Shown one piece after another: positions 36,825-46,190 of a stretch of DNA of 64,000 bases. The notes under the pieces are model-generated. The model saw nothing but the letters and a program-made list of their open reading frames with translations. It made no database searches and was not told where the DNA came from. This DNA is from Lederbergia panacisoli (GTDB lineage: Bacteria > Bacillota > Bacilli > Bacillales > Bacillaceae_C), in contig NZ_JANJGU010000013.1 of the NCBI RefSeq assembly GCF_024626525.1, positions 37,594 to 101,593 on the forward strand, read 5' to 3'. A program made the translations under genes and the position numbers. Positions within the stretch are counted from its first letter, which is position 1. Every line of letters starts with the position of its first letter.

Positions 36825-37685
36825 TCAACCTTTTATTCCGGTAGTCGATATACCTTGAATAAAGGTTTTTTGTGCAAAGAAGAAGATTAGTATTATTGGT
36901 AGGGTCGCAACTGTTGAAGCAGCCATTAACATCCCCCATTGAGTTCCATATTGCCCAATAAATTGTTGTAAACCAAGGGCTATTGTATATTTAGATTCAT
37001 CATTCAAGTAAATTAATGGTCCCAAAAAGTCATTCCAACTATTCATAAAAGTAAATAAACCAACAGTAGCAAGAGCAGGCTTTGATAATGGTAGAACAAT
37101 TTGCCAAAAAATACGAAATTCTGAACAGCCGTCAATTCGTGCGGCATCTGACAACTCATAAGGAATGGTTAAAAAAAACTGTCTTAGTAAAAAGATAAAA
37201 AAGGCATTGGTACCAAAAAATGCGGGAATAATTAATGGTTTAAATGTACCGACCCAGCCAATTTCTTTAAAAACTAAAAAAAGAGGTATCATAATTACTT
37301 GGTATGGCAACATCATCGTTGTTAGCATAATAAAGAAAAAAACATTTCTGCCCTTCCACTCAATTCTTGCGAAACCATAGGCAACAATTGCAGCCGATAA
37401 AATAGTGCCTAATACCGTAAAAATGCAGATAACCATAGTATTTTGGAAGTATAGACCAAAAGGAACAAAAGTTAATGACTCCGGAAAGTTTCCCCACATA
37501 AATTTATCTGGTATCCATTCTGGCGGCCATTTAAAAATCTGAGCCTCAGGTTTTAAGGAAGTTGACAACATCCAGACAAACGGAAATAAAAAAGAAATAC
37601 CAAATATTATTAAACAAAGGTGTGCTATTGCTTGCTTTATGGCTTGTCTTTTTTTCTTGCTTAGTCCCGTGTTGTAAGACCCCAT
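36825..37685 (-). CDS. ABC sugar permease, MalG type
   Basis: 286 residues with six hydrophobic helices and the EAA loop ELSDAARIDGCS. The start has AAGGAG eight bases upstream. Partner of the permease at 39085-40032 with the SBP gene between them, an SBP-in-the-middle order. No ATPase is encoded nearby. Confidence 0.9.
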   Translation of the reverse strand: MGSYNTGLSKKKRQAIKQAIAHLCLIIFGISFLFPFVWMLSTSLKPEAQIFKWPPEWIPDKFMWGNFPESLTFVPFGLYFQNTMVICIFTVLGTILSAAIVAYGFARIEWKGRNVFFFIMLTTMMLPYQVIMIPLFLVFKEIGWVGTFKPLIIPAFFGTNAFFIFLLRQFFLTIPYELSDAARIDGCSEFRIFWQIVLPLSKPALATVGLFTFMNSWNDFLGPLIYLNDESKYTIALGLQQFIGQYGTQWGMLMAASTVATLPIILIFFFAQKTFIQGISTTGIKG

Positions 37686-37703
37686 TCACCCATCTCCTTT
37701 TAA

Positions 37704-37730
37704 AAGAAAGGGAAAATCATTCCCTTTCTT
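37704..37730 (-). terminator. Intercistronic hairpin between SBP and permease
   Basis: Perfect 11-bp stem AAGAAAGGGAA / TTCCCTTTCTT with a five-base loop, then TTTAAAAGG on the minus strand. It sits three bases after the SBP stop and probably limits read-through so the SBP is made in excess of the permease. Confidence 0.7.
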
Positions 37731-37732
37731 AT

Positions 37733-39064
37733 TTATTCAGATTTTATCTTTTCGATTTCTTTCTCTATTTCTTTTTGGACATTTTCTAATGCTTCCTCAG
37801 GGGATTTACTTCCAGTCATTACCGATTCTTCCGCCGCACCTATGCGATCCCAATAATACTGCTGTACAGGTATCACAGGGGTAATTTGAACATTCTCACT
37901 ATTGAAAAGATCAACAAATCCGTTTCTGTATGGAATTTCATCTAAATATGATTGGTAGCCTGCTTGTTCAGTAATTTTTGGTGAGGCAGGAATCCAACCA
38001 CCTTTTGCTAACATATTACCTGCCCATTCTTCGTTTTTATATCCTGTCAGCCAAAGGATAAATTTCCATGCTTCTTCAGGGTGTTTTGCACCTTCTGGTA
38101 TAATGTTATAATTTCCATTAATCCAAGATGCGTTAGGTTTTCCATCTATTTCTGGGTAAGGCAAGGGAGCAACACCGTAATCAAGGTCGGGAGCGTAATT
38201 CTGCAAGTCTAACAATCGCCACATTCCGTCAACAGAAAATACTGTTTTTCCAGTTAAAAATGGCCAAGTACTGTTTGTGGTATTAGACTCTAAACTCTTT
38301 TGAAAAGAAGCAATTTTTTTGGGATCGTACTTTTTCGCATATGATTCAAACCATTTTAATGTTTCCAGATTTTTTTCATTTGTTGCAGTTGGGTTTCCTT
38401 CTTCATCAACCCATTGACCACCAAAAGCTGTATACCATTGAGTTAACCATCCTGGCATAAAACCTATTCTCTCAATAAAGCCCCTATCATCCATTTTCCA
38501 TAATTTGTCCTGTAACGCATCCAGCTCTTGAATTGTTTTTGGAGGGTTTTCAGGATCGAGCCCAACCTCTTTAAATACATCTTTGTTATAATAAAGCATA
38601 AAAGAATTCATCGAAAACGGAACCGCATACATTTCATCTTTATATCTTCCAATTTCGGCTACTATTGGGTACATCCAATCCTCTAAATCGGGAGCATTGG
38701 CTTTGATATATGGATCTAGGGACTTGATTGCTCCTTTTTCTGCCCAAGACGGAATAACTTGATTCCATTGGGTCATTACATCAGGTGGATCCCCGCCCGC
38801 CTGCGCAGTTAAAAATTTTGAATTTGCGTCACCCGCAATGGACAATGCCTTTACATGAATATCTGGGTGACTTTCGTTGAATTCATCTACTAGACTATCA
38901 ATCAGCTTCTTCCAATCACCAGTCCACATATGCCAATATGTAACTTCGACTACTCCATCTTTAGCTGTGTTTTTCGACGAACCATTGGAACTACAAGCCA
39001 TTAAGCTTAATAGCATGACACTCATTATTACTATGAAGAAAAGATTTTTTTTGCGTATTCCCAC
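37733..39064 (-). CDS. Sugar-binding lipoprotein of an ABC importer
   Basis: 443 residues from a GTG start with GGGGGG upstream. Lipobox LMAC at about residue 24. Family-1 features include VTYWHMWTGDWKK, PPDVMTQW and EEAWKFILWLTG. It would bind an oligosaccharide outside the membrane for the flanking permeases. The GH4 gene upstream suggests alpha-galactosides; the nearby fucose operon makes fucosylated sugars another option. Confidence 0.9.
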   Translation of the reverse strand: MGIRKKNLFFIVIMSVMLLSLMACSSNGSSKNTAKDGVVEVTYWHMWTGDWKKLIDSLVDEFNESHPDIHVKALSIAGDANSKFLTAQAGGDPPDVMTQWNQVIPSWAEKGAIKSLDPYIKANAPDLEDWMYPIVAEIGRYKDEMYAVPFSMNSFMLYYNKDVFKEVGLDPENPPKTIQELDALQDKLWKMDDRGFIERIGFMPGWLTQWYTAFGGQWVDEEGNPTATNEKNLETLKWFESYAKKYDPKKIASFQKSLESNTTNSTWPFLTGKTVFSVDGMWRLLDLQNYAPDLDYGVAPLPYPEIDGKPNASWINGNYNIIPEGAKHPEEAWKFILWLTGYKNEEWAGNMLAKGGWIPASPKITEQAGYQSYLDEIPYRNGFVDLFNSENVQITPVIPVQQYYWDRIGAAEESVMTGSKSPEEALENVQKEIEKEIEKIKSE

Positions 39065-39084
39065 TTTAATCCCCCCAAATTTTA

Positions 39085-40032
39085 TTATTCTCCACCGTAG
39101 TAAACCCAGCGTGCTGAAGATTTAAATACTAATAAGGTAACTAACATGATAATAGCGAATAAAATCCAAGCCATTGCCGACGCATACCCCATATGGAAAT
39201 AAGAAAAAGCGTTATTATATAGGTACAGTGCATAAAATAATGTGGAATCATTTGGGCCGCCGCCCGTCATAATATAAGCTTGTGTAAAGTATTGAAAGGA
39301 GCCTATTAAGCCCATTATTAGATTAAATAATATGACAGGAGTAAGCATTGGTATGGTGATAAATAAAATTTTATGCCACCAGGTTGCTCCATCAATATCT
39401 GCTGATTCATATAAATCATTCGGAATATCTTGTAATGCTGCCAAGTAAATAATCATTGGTCCTCCAACCCCCCATAACCCCATCAAAATCAAGGCGGGTT
39501 TTGACCATTGTGGATCAACTAACCATCCCGGCCCCATAATGCCAAAATACTCCAGCACAGCGTTGATTACTCCAAATTGCGGGTCTAGCAACCACAACCA
39601 AAGAATAGAGGATGCGACAAAAGGTACTATGGATGGTAAATAGAATATTGTTCTATAAATCGCCATTCCCTTTATCTTTAGATTAAGTAATAATGCGATC
39701 CCAACACCTACAACGACGCCTAAAGGGCAAAAAAACAGAGTATAATAAAATGTGTTATAAAGAGATTTCCAGAATAATTGATCGTGCATCAGTTCTTTAA
39801 AATTCTTAAACCACACCCATTTGGGTGACTGGATAATATCGTAATCTGTAAAACTATAATATAGAGACATCGCAAATGGCGTTAAAGTAAATGCAAGGAA
39901 ACCAATTAACCAAGGTGAAATAAAAATTAAGCCTTTTTTTAAATTTTGCTTCTCTTGATGTGTAAGCCTATTTTGTTTAACAACCATTTCTTTTGATGTC
40001 TTTTCTAACGAAAATTTCTGCGGACTAGTCAA
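39085..40032 (-). CDS. ABC sugar permease, MalF type
   Basis: About 315 residues. The start is taken as TTG 40032, seven bases after GGGGG. Six helices follow a 35-residue polar N-terminus; the EAA loop is DLYESADIDGAT. First gene of the importer unit, 308 bases after the GH4 gene. Confidence 0.88.
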   Translation of the reverse strand: MTSPQKFSLEKTSKEMVVKQNRLTHQEKQNLKKGLIFISPWLIGFLAFTLTPFAMSLYYSFTDYDIIQSPKWVWFKNFKELMHDQLFWKSLYNTFYYTLFFCPLGVVVGVGIALLLNLKIKGMAIYRTIFYLPSIVPFVASSILWLWLLDPQFGVINAVLEYFGIMGPGWLVDPQWSKPALILMGLWGVGGPMIIYLAALQDIPNDLYESADIDGATWWHKILFITIPMLTPVILFNLIMGLIGSFQYFTQAYIMTGGGPNDSTLFYALYLYNNAFSYFHMGYASAMAWILFAIIMLVTLLVFKSSARWVYYGGE

Positions 40033-40340
40033 AGTTATACCCCCAGTATGCAATCAGAATCCGTTAATGAGATTTTTGAACTGGATATTCCTTTCTCAAT
40101 ATTTAAAGCCTCTCCTCCTAAACTAAAGAATAATTTGTTATAAAATACTTCGATAATAATAGATTTAATCCTGTATTTTTATATCGACAAATCATGATAG
40201 GGAAATATGTCAAAAAACCTAAATACTTGGGTTGAAAACACATGTTTAAACTCGCATTAACAGGAATTTATCGAGTTTTTTAAAGTTATTTATTTTATCG
40301 GAAAATAGTATAAATTCCCTATGACCTTTTATCCATAATT
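40033..40340. other. Intergenic region between GH4 pseudogene and importer
   Basis: AT-rich, 308 bases. A weak AAACTCG/CGAGTTT hairpin with a 17-base loop (40248-40278) could end GH4 transcription. The promoter of the importer must lie here, but I cannot define one. Confidence 0.4.
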
Positions 40341-41670
40341 TTATGTGAGATGTTGAAATTGGGGTAACCAATCCTTATTTACTTCAAACATCTTATCCAC
40401 CATTGATTTAATTTCGGCTAGGCTAAGAACTGCAGAAGTTAAGGGATCATAACAAATAGCATGGAAAATTTTACGTGGGTCGCCAGTTAAGGCTCCTTCT
40501 ACAGCTAATTCCTCGCATCTGGCACTTGTATTGATTAAAATGGCTAATTGCTCAGGTAAATTTCCTACCTTAAGTGGACTTAATCCACGTTTAGAAGCTA
40601 TTACAGGCACTTCCACGCAGCATCCTTCCGGCAAATTGTCGATTAGTCCTAAATTGCGTACATTGCCGTTTTTGGAGATCAAACATTGTTTGATCTCCAA
40701 AAACGGCATTAAAAATATAGGAGGCATATTCATTTCCTCTATTTAAATCAATCGGTTCATCTCTCCAAGAAATCAGTTGTTTTTTTGAGTTCTTTCTATT
40801 TGCTTCATAAGATTTAACGATCATAGCATGCAAACCAGGATTCCATCCCGTTCCATGAGTACAATACTTTTCTATTAAATCTGGACGTTTTCTAAACCAA
40901 GCATTATATTCGGAATTATGCCCACTAGATTCTGTAACGTAATAATCTAAATGGAGGAACATCTCATTCCTAACCTGTTCCTCATTATAAATTTCCGGGT
41001 TATTTTCTATACTCTTTCGAATAAGTGGATAAGCATCTTTTCCGTTCCATTTATAGTTTAGATAAAATGCCTGATGGTTGATTCCGGCACATTCATATGT
41101 AATTTCCTCCATTGGTGCACCAATCCACCTTGCCAACATTTGCGCAGTGCCTTGTACACTATGACATAATCCAGTTACTTGAACTTGTGTTTCACCCTGC
41201 ATTGCCCTACAAAGCATAGCCATTGGATTAGTGTAATTAAGAAATATTGCTTCCGGACAATACCTTTCAATGTCCCTACAAATTTCTAACATTATTGGGA
41301 CTGTGCGTAAAAAGCGGAATATTCCTGAAGGGCCCCTTGTATCCCCAATATTTATATCCACACCATATTCCTTAGGTATTTCTATGTCTTTTCTCCAAAC
41401 TTCAAGATCATGGGCTAGAATGGTACATACAACACCATTCGCCCCCTTTAATGCTTCGGGACGGTCCATCGTGCATTCTAATTTTGCCGAATGATAATTA
41501 CCTGCTTCAAAAATCCCTTCAACCATCTTTTTGGCAAAACCTAGTCTTTCCTCGTCGATATCCATTAAACAAATAGTAATATCCTCAAATGCCTGGAATG
41601 TTAATAAATCGCGCACTAAATTTTTAGTGAAAACTAGACTGCCAGCTCCTATAAAAGTTATTTTTGCCAT
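40341..41670 (-). pseudogene. MelA-like GH4 glycosidase disrupted by a +1 frameshift
   Basis: Two frames join into one MelA-like protein. The upstream frame (start ATG 41670, GGGGG site) has the NAD loop [35 protein letters not shown] and ESSGHNSEY. After [12 protein letters not shown] it turns to nonsense. The downstream frame resumes [17 protein letters not shown] and continues to the stop at 40341. Removing one C on the minus strand (one of the two G at plus 40674-40675) restores TMFDL-KNGNVRN and a 442-residue protein, the normal GH4 length. The extra base lies in one arm of a perfect 43-bp palindrome. It could be a real mutation or an assembly error. Confidence 0.85.
40665..40707. repeat. 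Perfect 43-bp palindrome at the GH4 frameshift
   Basis: Two 21-base arms (40665-40685 and 40687-40707) are exact reverse complements around a single T. Both arms are coding in the GH4 gene. Without the extra base the arms would differ by one indel, i.e. a quasipalindrome. Confidence 0.95.
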
Positions 41671-41938
41671 TATAGTTTGACCCCCAAAACTAAATTATTA
41701 TAATTGCTTTTATAGATGGAAAATAAATGTTGATGAGTTTTTAGTCTTTTTGCAATTTTTTGCAATTATTCCTAATTATAAATAAGTCTCAATCTTTTGT
41801 ATTTGCTCGAAACGTCATTTTATTTATTGAAAAACAGCATATTTCTAATTTGGTAAATTAGTCCCAATATATATAGTCTTTTAAAAAAGCAGTTTCTGTG
41901 ATGCAGATTATGCAGAGAAAGTTTAAACTATTTTTAAC

Positions 41939-41979
41939 AAAAAATGCTGTTCCTCCATACTAGAGAAACAGCATTTTTT
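41939..41979. terminator. Hairpin/terminator left of the 51-bp array
   Basis: Perfect 13-bp stem AAAAAATGCTGTT / AACAGCATTTTTT, terminator-like in both directions. No intact gene ends here on either strand. It shares AATGCTGT, CCTC and AACAG with the hairpin at 42920-42947 on the other side of the array. Confidence 0.7.
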
Positions 41980-42045
41980 GAATGCAAATCTTCTTTTTTA
42001 TGATTATATTAAATACTTAAAAAATGAGTATCCAAATACCATTAA

Positions 42046-42883
42046 TCCCTTCTTTTATCCATTTTCCGGGGCGATTGACTCCGTATCGCAACGGAATGAT
42101 GACTTTTTTCATTTTATCGGGGCGATTGACTCCGTATCGCAACGGAATGATGACTTTTATCCTTTTACCGGGGCGATTGACTCCGTATCGCAACGGAAAG
42201 ATGACTTTTTTCCTTTTATCGGGGCGATTGACTCCGTATCGCAACGGAAAGATGACTTTTATTCTTTTATCGGGGCGATTGACCTCGAATCACAACGGAA
42301 AGATGACTTTTATCCTTTTATCGGGGCGATTGACTTCGTATCGCAACGGAATGATGACTTTTATCCTTTTATCGGGGCGATTGATACCGAATCACAACGG
42401 AAGGACTTCTTTTATCCATTTTCCGGGGCGATTGACCCCGTATCGCAACGGAATGATGACTTTTAACCTTTTACCGGGGCGATTGACTCCGTATCACAAC
42501 GGAAAGATGACTTTTATTCTTTTATCGGGGCGATTGACCTCGAATCACAACGGAAAGATGACTTTTTTCCTTTTATCGGGGCGATTGACCTCGAATCACA
42601 ACGGAAAGATGACTTTTTTCCTTTTATCGGGGCGATTGACTTCGTATCGCAACGGAATGATGACTTTTATCCTTTTATCGGGGCGATTGATACCGAATCA
42701 CAACGGAAGGACTTCTTTTATCCATTTTCCGGGGCGATTGACCCCGTATCGCAACGGAATGATGACTTTTATCCTTTTATCGGGGCGATTGACACCGTAT
42801 CGCAACGGAAAGCTTATTTGTATTCTTTTACCGGTGCGATTAGCTCCGAATCCAAACGGAAACCTATATTTTTTATCATCTCA
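42046..42883. repeat. 51-bp tandem repeat array, 16 units
   Basis: Units begin with GGGGCGATTGA at 42068 and recur exactly every 51 bases to 42833. A partial unit precedes and the last unit is degenerate. Each unit carries GGGGCGATTGACTCCGTATC, GCAACGGAA and a T-rich tail. Units 4-8 and 9-14 form a duplicated block with the same order of variants, so the array grew by multi-unit duplication. 51 is divisible by three, so long frames are open on both strands in several registers. There are no unique spacers, so it is not a CRISPR. Confidence 0.95.
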
Positions 42884-42919
42884 GTCCTGCTTTGAAGCAT
42901 TTTTCCAAAACGAGAGATA

Positions 42920-42947
42920 ATGCTGTCCTCTTATCAAGGAACAGTAT
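42920..42947. other. Hairpin right of the 51-bp array
   Basis: ATGCTGT-CCT / AGG-A-ACAGTAT stem with one bulge and one G-U pair. It resembles the left-flank hairpin at 41939-41979. From here to the SigI-like promoter at 43243 I see no convincing gene. Confidence 0.5.
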
Positions 42948-43242
42948 GTTCACATTGGCTTGATATTCATCGCCAAAATAATCAATATCAAAACAACGTT
43001 CAACCCAGCGATAAAATCACAAGCGCAAACTGGAGACTAGCCGATTCAACCCAGAATAGCAAAGTCAAACTGAATAGCGCGAAAAAGACGGTGATTTTGG
43101 TTTAAAAACACTCCGTGCTAATTTAATGAAATTTTTTTTCTAGTAAAAAAGGACTGATTAAATAATCTTGGAAGCTAGCTAACAACTTTGCTAAAAGTTA
43201 AGCCAACTAGTAATAATTTCATCTCGACATATTTTTTTGTCG

Positions 43243-43271
43243 ACCCCCTCAAAAAAAGTTGTTCTTCCGAA
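43243..43271 (+). promoter_or_regulatory. SigI-like promoter
   Basis: ACCCCC at 43243-43248 and CGAA at 43268-43271, the element pair reported for Bacillus SigI promoters, 49 bases before the start of the acidic secreted protein whose operon also contains sigI. The spacer is 19 bases; I cannot verify that this fits the usual spacing. Confidence 0.6.
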
Positions 43272-43319
43272 TAACTATATGTCTACAAAAATGGACAAAA
43301 AATGACGAGGTGATTATGG

Positions 43320-44159
43320 ATGAAAAACAAATTGAAAAAAACTGGTGCGGCTTTGCTAGTCGCGGGATTTACTGTAACAGGAACAGGCTATGCTTGGGCA
43401 AATGGACAAGCGCTAGATTCATATGAAAAAGATTCTTCTTATGTAGTCGCAGAATTACCTGAAACAGTGAACCTACCTGCAGAAGAAAATGAAGTTATTG
43501 AAAATGAAGTAGATGTAGATGAAGAAATTGGTACAGAAGAAGTAGAGAATGATTCAGATGCAGCAGTGGATGAGGCGGACGACGAGCAAGGAACAACGGA
43601 AGATGCCGATGATGAAGAGGTTCAGAAAGACGATTCAACAGAGGAAGCTGACATTGGAGAAGTCGAGGAAGAAACAGGAGACTTAGGAGAAACTGAGGAA
43701 AAAACAGAAGACTTAGAGGAAACAGATAAAGAAGATGGCGAAGTAGAAGAAGGAGCAACTGATACTGAGGAAGATTCACTTCCGGCAACTCCAGAAGGGT
43801 ATAAGGCTGGTAATCTTGCTGCTCTTGGAAACGCGTATGAAAAAGTAAAAAATCCAACAGCAAAAGCTGCCATTAAACGTAATATGGAACGTTCTGTTGA
43901 AAAATGGGAAAGCAAGCAACCGAAAGCTGAAACCCCTGAGCAAACAGAAGAAAAAGAAGAAACCATTGAGGACGAATCACCAGTAAAACAGGAAAAGCCT
44001 GCTAAAGAAAATCAGGTGAAAGCTCCGCAAGCACAATTTAATGCAAAGCAATTAGAAGAGAGAAAAGAATTAAAGTCGGCCCAAAAAGCTGAGCGTGAAG
44101 CTTTAAAGGTTGAGCGCAAGGCAAAAAAGGAACAACAAAAGCAAGAAAAAAAGAAATAA
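43320..44159 (+). CDS. Secreted acidic low-complexity protein upstream of sigI
   Basis: 279 residues with GAGGTG upstream. Residues 1-27 form a signal peptide (basic start, LLVAGFTVTGTGYAWA). Residues about 50-153 are almost continuous Glu/Asp/Thr. Residues 160-196 form a helical segment with GNAYEKVKNPTAKAAIKR. Residues 225-279 are Lys/Glu-rich and basic at the end. Charge is thus strongly segregated along the chain. It is 90 bases before sigI without a terminator and follows a SigI-like promoter, so it is probably cotranscribed with sigI-rsgI. The function is unknown; an extracytoplasmic cell-wall or polymer-binding role is a guess. Confidence 0.85.
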   Translation: MKNKLKKTGAALLVAGFTVTGTGYAWANGQALDSYEKDSSYVVAELPETVNLPAEENEVIENEVDVDEEIGTEEVENDSDAAVDEADDEQGTTEDADDEEVQKDDSTEEADIGEVEEETGDLGETEEKTEDLEETDKEDGEVEEGATDTEEDSLPATPEGYKAGNLAALGNAYEKVKNPTAKAAIKRNMERSVEKWESKQPKAETPEQTEEKEETIEDESPVKQEKPAKENQVKAPQAQFNAKQLEERKELKSAQKAEREALKVERKAKKEQQKQEKKK

Positions 44160-44249
44160 TATCGACTTATTTCAGCAAACAGCTTTTCAATTTTCATTTC
44201 ACCCTTTACAGTTAAGTTGTATTGATCTAATGAGAACGGAGAGGTACTT

Positions 44250-45002
44250 ATGCTTTTGTCTATCATACAAGGATTCAACAAGAAGTCTGATACAACATTG
44301 AATGAGCTTGTATTGGAGGCAAAGAAAGGCGATGAGAAGGTCATGAATGAGCTTCTTATCGCATATACTCCGTTCATGAAAAAAACGGCTTCATTAGTTT
44401 GTAAAAGATTCATTAATGAGCATGATGATGAATTTAGTGTAGCCTTAAAAGGTTTTCATGAAGCTGTACTACACTTTAATCCTAAAGAGAATACGTCGTT
44501 GAAGACTTTTTCTCATCTGATCATGAGGAGACGCCTCATTGATTATATCCGAAGTGAATCAACGAGAAATGAAACGTTTTTTACTTTAAAAGAGGAAAAC
44601 GGGGAAGCAGGTGCAGTTGATCAGCATCATGTATTCAATGAAATTTCGATTTCTTCATTTTTAAAAGAACAGCAAGCAGCAGAACGCCGTGAAGAAATAA
44701 AGGAGTATTCTAAACTATTAAAAGACTATGGCATGTCGTTTCAAGTGTTAGCCATTTCTTCACCGAAACATGCTGATTCAAGAAAAACAGCTTTTCAGAT
44801 TGCAAAAATCATCGCTGAAACACCCAAGTACTATACTTATCTTATGGAAAAGAAAAAATTACCTATAAAGGAACTTGCGTCTATCGCAAAGGTTTCAAGA
44901 AAGACGATTGAACGACATAGAAGATATATTATTGCGGTTACACTGCTATTCAATAGTGATTTTGTGTACTTAAAGGAATACATACGAGAGGAACTTATAT
45001 GA
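44250..45002 (+). CDS. sigI: RNA polymerase sigma factor SigI
   Basis: 250 residues, the length of Bacillus SigI (251). Region 2 is around residues 40-115 (LLIAYTPFMKKTASLVCKRF, MRRRLIDYIRSES). The SigI-specific C-terminal domain ends with a helix-turn-helix (IKELASIAKVSRKTIERHRR). Its stop overlaps the rsgI start (ATGA). SigI directs heat and cell-wall stress genes in B. subtilis and polysaccharide-responsive genes in clostridia. No SigI-like element is seen directly upstream, so the operon promoter at 43243 may drive it. Confidence 0.95.
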   Translation: MLLSIIQGFNKKSDTTLNELVLEAKKGDEKVMNELLIAYTPFMKKTASLVCKRFINEHDDEFSVALKGFHEAVLHFNPKENTSLKTFSHLIMRRRLIDYIRSESTRNETFFTLKEENGEAGAVDQHHVFNEISISSFLKEQQAAERREEIKEYSKLLKDYGMSFQVLAISSPKHADSRKTAFQIAKIIAETPKYYTYLMEKKKLPIKELASIAKVSRKTIERHRRYIIAVTLLFNSDFVYLKEYIREELI

Positions 45003-46057
45003 TGCGGAAAAAGAGAGGCATTGTTTGCGAAAAGAAAAAGTATTATACGATATTCTTAACGAATAACGGGGAATTTTTACCCGGGACCCCATTGGCTGGT
45101 AAAGCAGAAATAGGAGATGAAGTGGAATTTCTCCAAGTTTCTCGCCCTTCTTTATTCGTTAGAAAAACAAAGCCCGTTTTACTAGGATCGCTTATGATGG
45201 CTGCAGTGTTTCTCTTTTTCATCGTTGCATCTTTAGTTCCGAATACAGACAAGGTGATGGCTTATGTCCAATTGGATACAGATAGGGCTTTGGAATTTGG
45301 TGTTAATCAAAAAGGGCATGTTATTTCCTTGCGACAATTGAATGATGCGTCTACTGAATTTTGGGACAGCTTTGATGAGTGGAAAGGTAAACCTATACGC
45401 ACTGTATTGGAAAATGCATTAAAGGAATCATCGAAACAACCGAGTGACGTACAAATTATGATTACGACGATTTTTCCCGACAGTGAGAGAAACGATAAAG
45501 TTCATGAAATTGTGGATAATGCAGTAAGCGGTGTTCAAAAATCGCATAAAGAATTGACCTTGGAAATTAAAGAAAGCACTTCTGAAGACAGGTTAATGGC
45601 GGATGAGCAGCAAATGTCCGTCCACGAATTTATAAAAAGTAAACAACAAGTTGATATACCCGTAGAAAAAGATGCATTACCGGAAACCGAACAACAAAAG
45701 AAGATAAACCCAGTAATTCAAAAAAAGGGACAAGAGAACAAGCAACATTCTGAAAAACTGCAGAAGGAACAAGACATCCAGGAACAATCAAATAAGGAAA
45801 CAGATCTAGATATTCCATCTAGTAAAAGTGAGAAAGAAAACGAGCAGCCGAGCAATTCAAAAGTAACAAAGGCTCAAAATACTAAAGAGAATAATCCTAA
45901 AGTAGATAAAGCTAAGAATCAAGATGTTCCTCCTAAGAAGAAAGTGCCACAACCAGATCCGCCTGAAGCAAAAAATAAAGCAAAAAAGACAAAACCAGAC
46001 CTTCCACCTAAAGGGAAAGGGCGAGAGAATAACCCAAATAATAATAAAAACCCGTAA
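44999..46057 (+). CDS. rsgI: Transmembrane anti-sigma factor RsgI
   Basis: 352 residues. A cytoplasmic anti-sigma domain (about 1-55), one transmembrane helix (about 60-80) and an extracytoplasmic RsgI domain (VMAYVQLDTDRALEFGVNQK onward, to about 195) are followed by a long disordered Lys/Gln/Pro-rich tail to the end. At the site where characterised RsgI proteins have an Asn-Pro autocleavage dipeptide this protein reads Asp-Arg. No sugar-binding module is present. Translationally coupled to sigI. Confidence 0.93.
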   Translation: MMRKKRGIVCEKKKYYTIFLTNNGEFLPGTPLAGKAEIGDEVEFLQVSRPSLFVRKTKPVLLGSLMMAAVFLFFIVASLVPNTDKVMAYVQLDTDRALEFGVNQKGHVISLRQLNDASTEFWDSFDEWKGKPIRTVLENALKESSKQPSDVQIMITTIFPDSERNDKVHEIVDNAVSGVQKSHKELTLEIKESTSEDRLMADEQQMSVHEFIKSKQQVDIPVEKDALPETEQQKKINPVIQKKGQENKQHSEKLQKEQDIQEQSNKETDLDIPSSKSEKENEQPSNSKVTKAQNTKENNPKVDKAKNQDVPPKKKVPQPDPPEAKNKAKKTKPDLPPKGKGRENNPNNNKNP

Positions 46058-46127
46058 TAATAAATAATTTATATAATCTTTTAACTAGACGGTTTCGACC
46101 GAGAAAAGCGTCTATTCCTAACGATAA

Positions 46128-46172
46128 AATCAGGTGGAGAAAAACAATATGTTTTTTCTCCACCTGATTTAT
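46128..46172. terminator. Bidirectional terminator between rsgI and arabinanase genes
   Basis: Long stem AAATCAGGTGGAGAAAAA with its complement, T-rich on both sides, between two convergent genes. Confidence 0.88.
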
Positions 46173-46190
46173 TTAGGTCTGTTTAAGGAT

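Noticed and set aside
40665..40707. Programmed ribosomal frameshift in the GH4 gene
   Set aside because: The site CTC-CAA-AAA would need a +1 slip with poor re-pairing, and GH4 genes are not known to use frameshifting; a mutation or sequence error explains it better.
42024..42920. Long open frames (about 300 and 160 codons) across the 51-bp array
   Set aside because: The 51-base period keeps several frames open on both strands; the predicted peptides merely echo the repeat and no good ribosome site or conserved domain is seen.
42920..43105. 61-codon plus-strand open frame after the array
   Set aside because: Starts in the right-flank hairpin, lacks a ribosome site and shows no recognisable composition.
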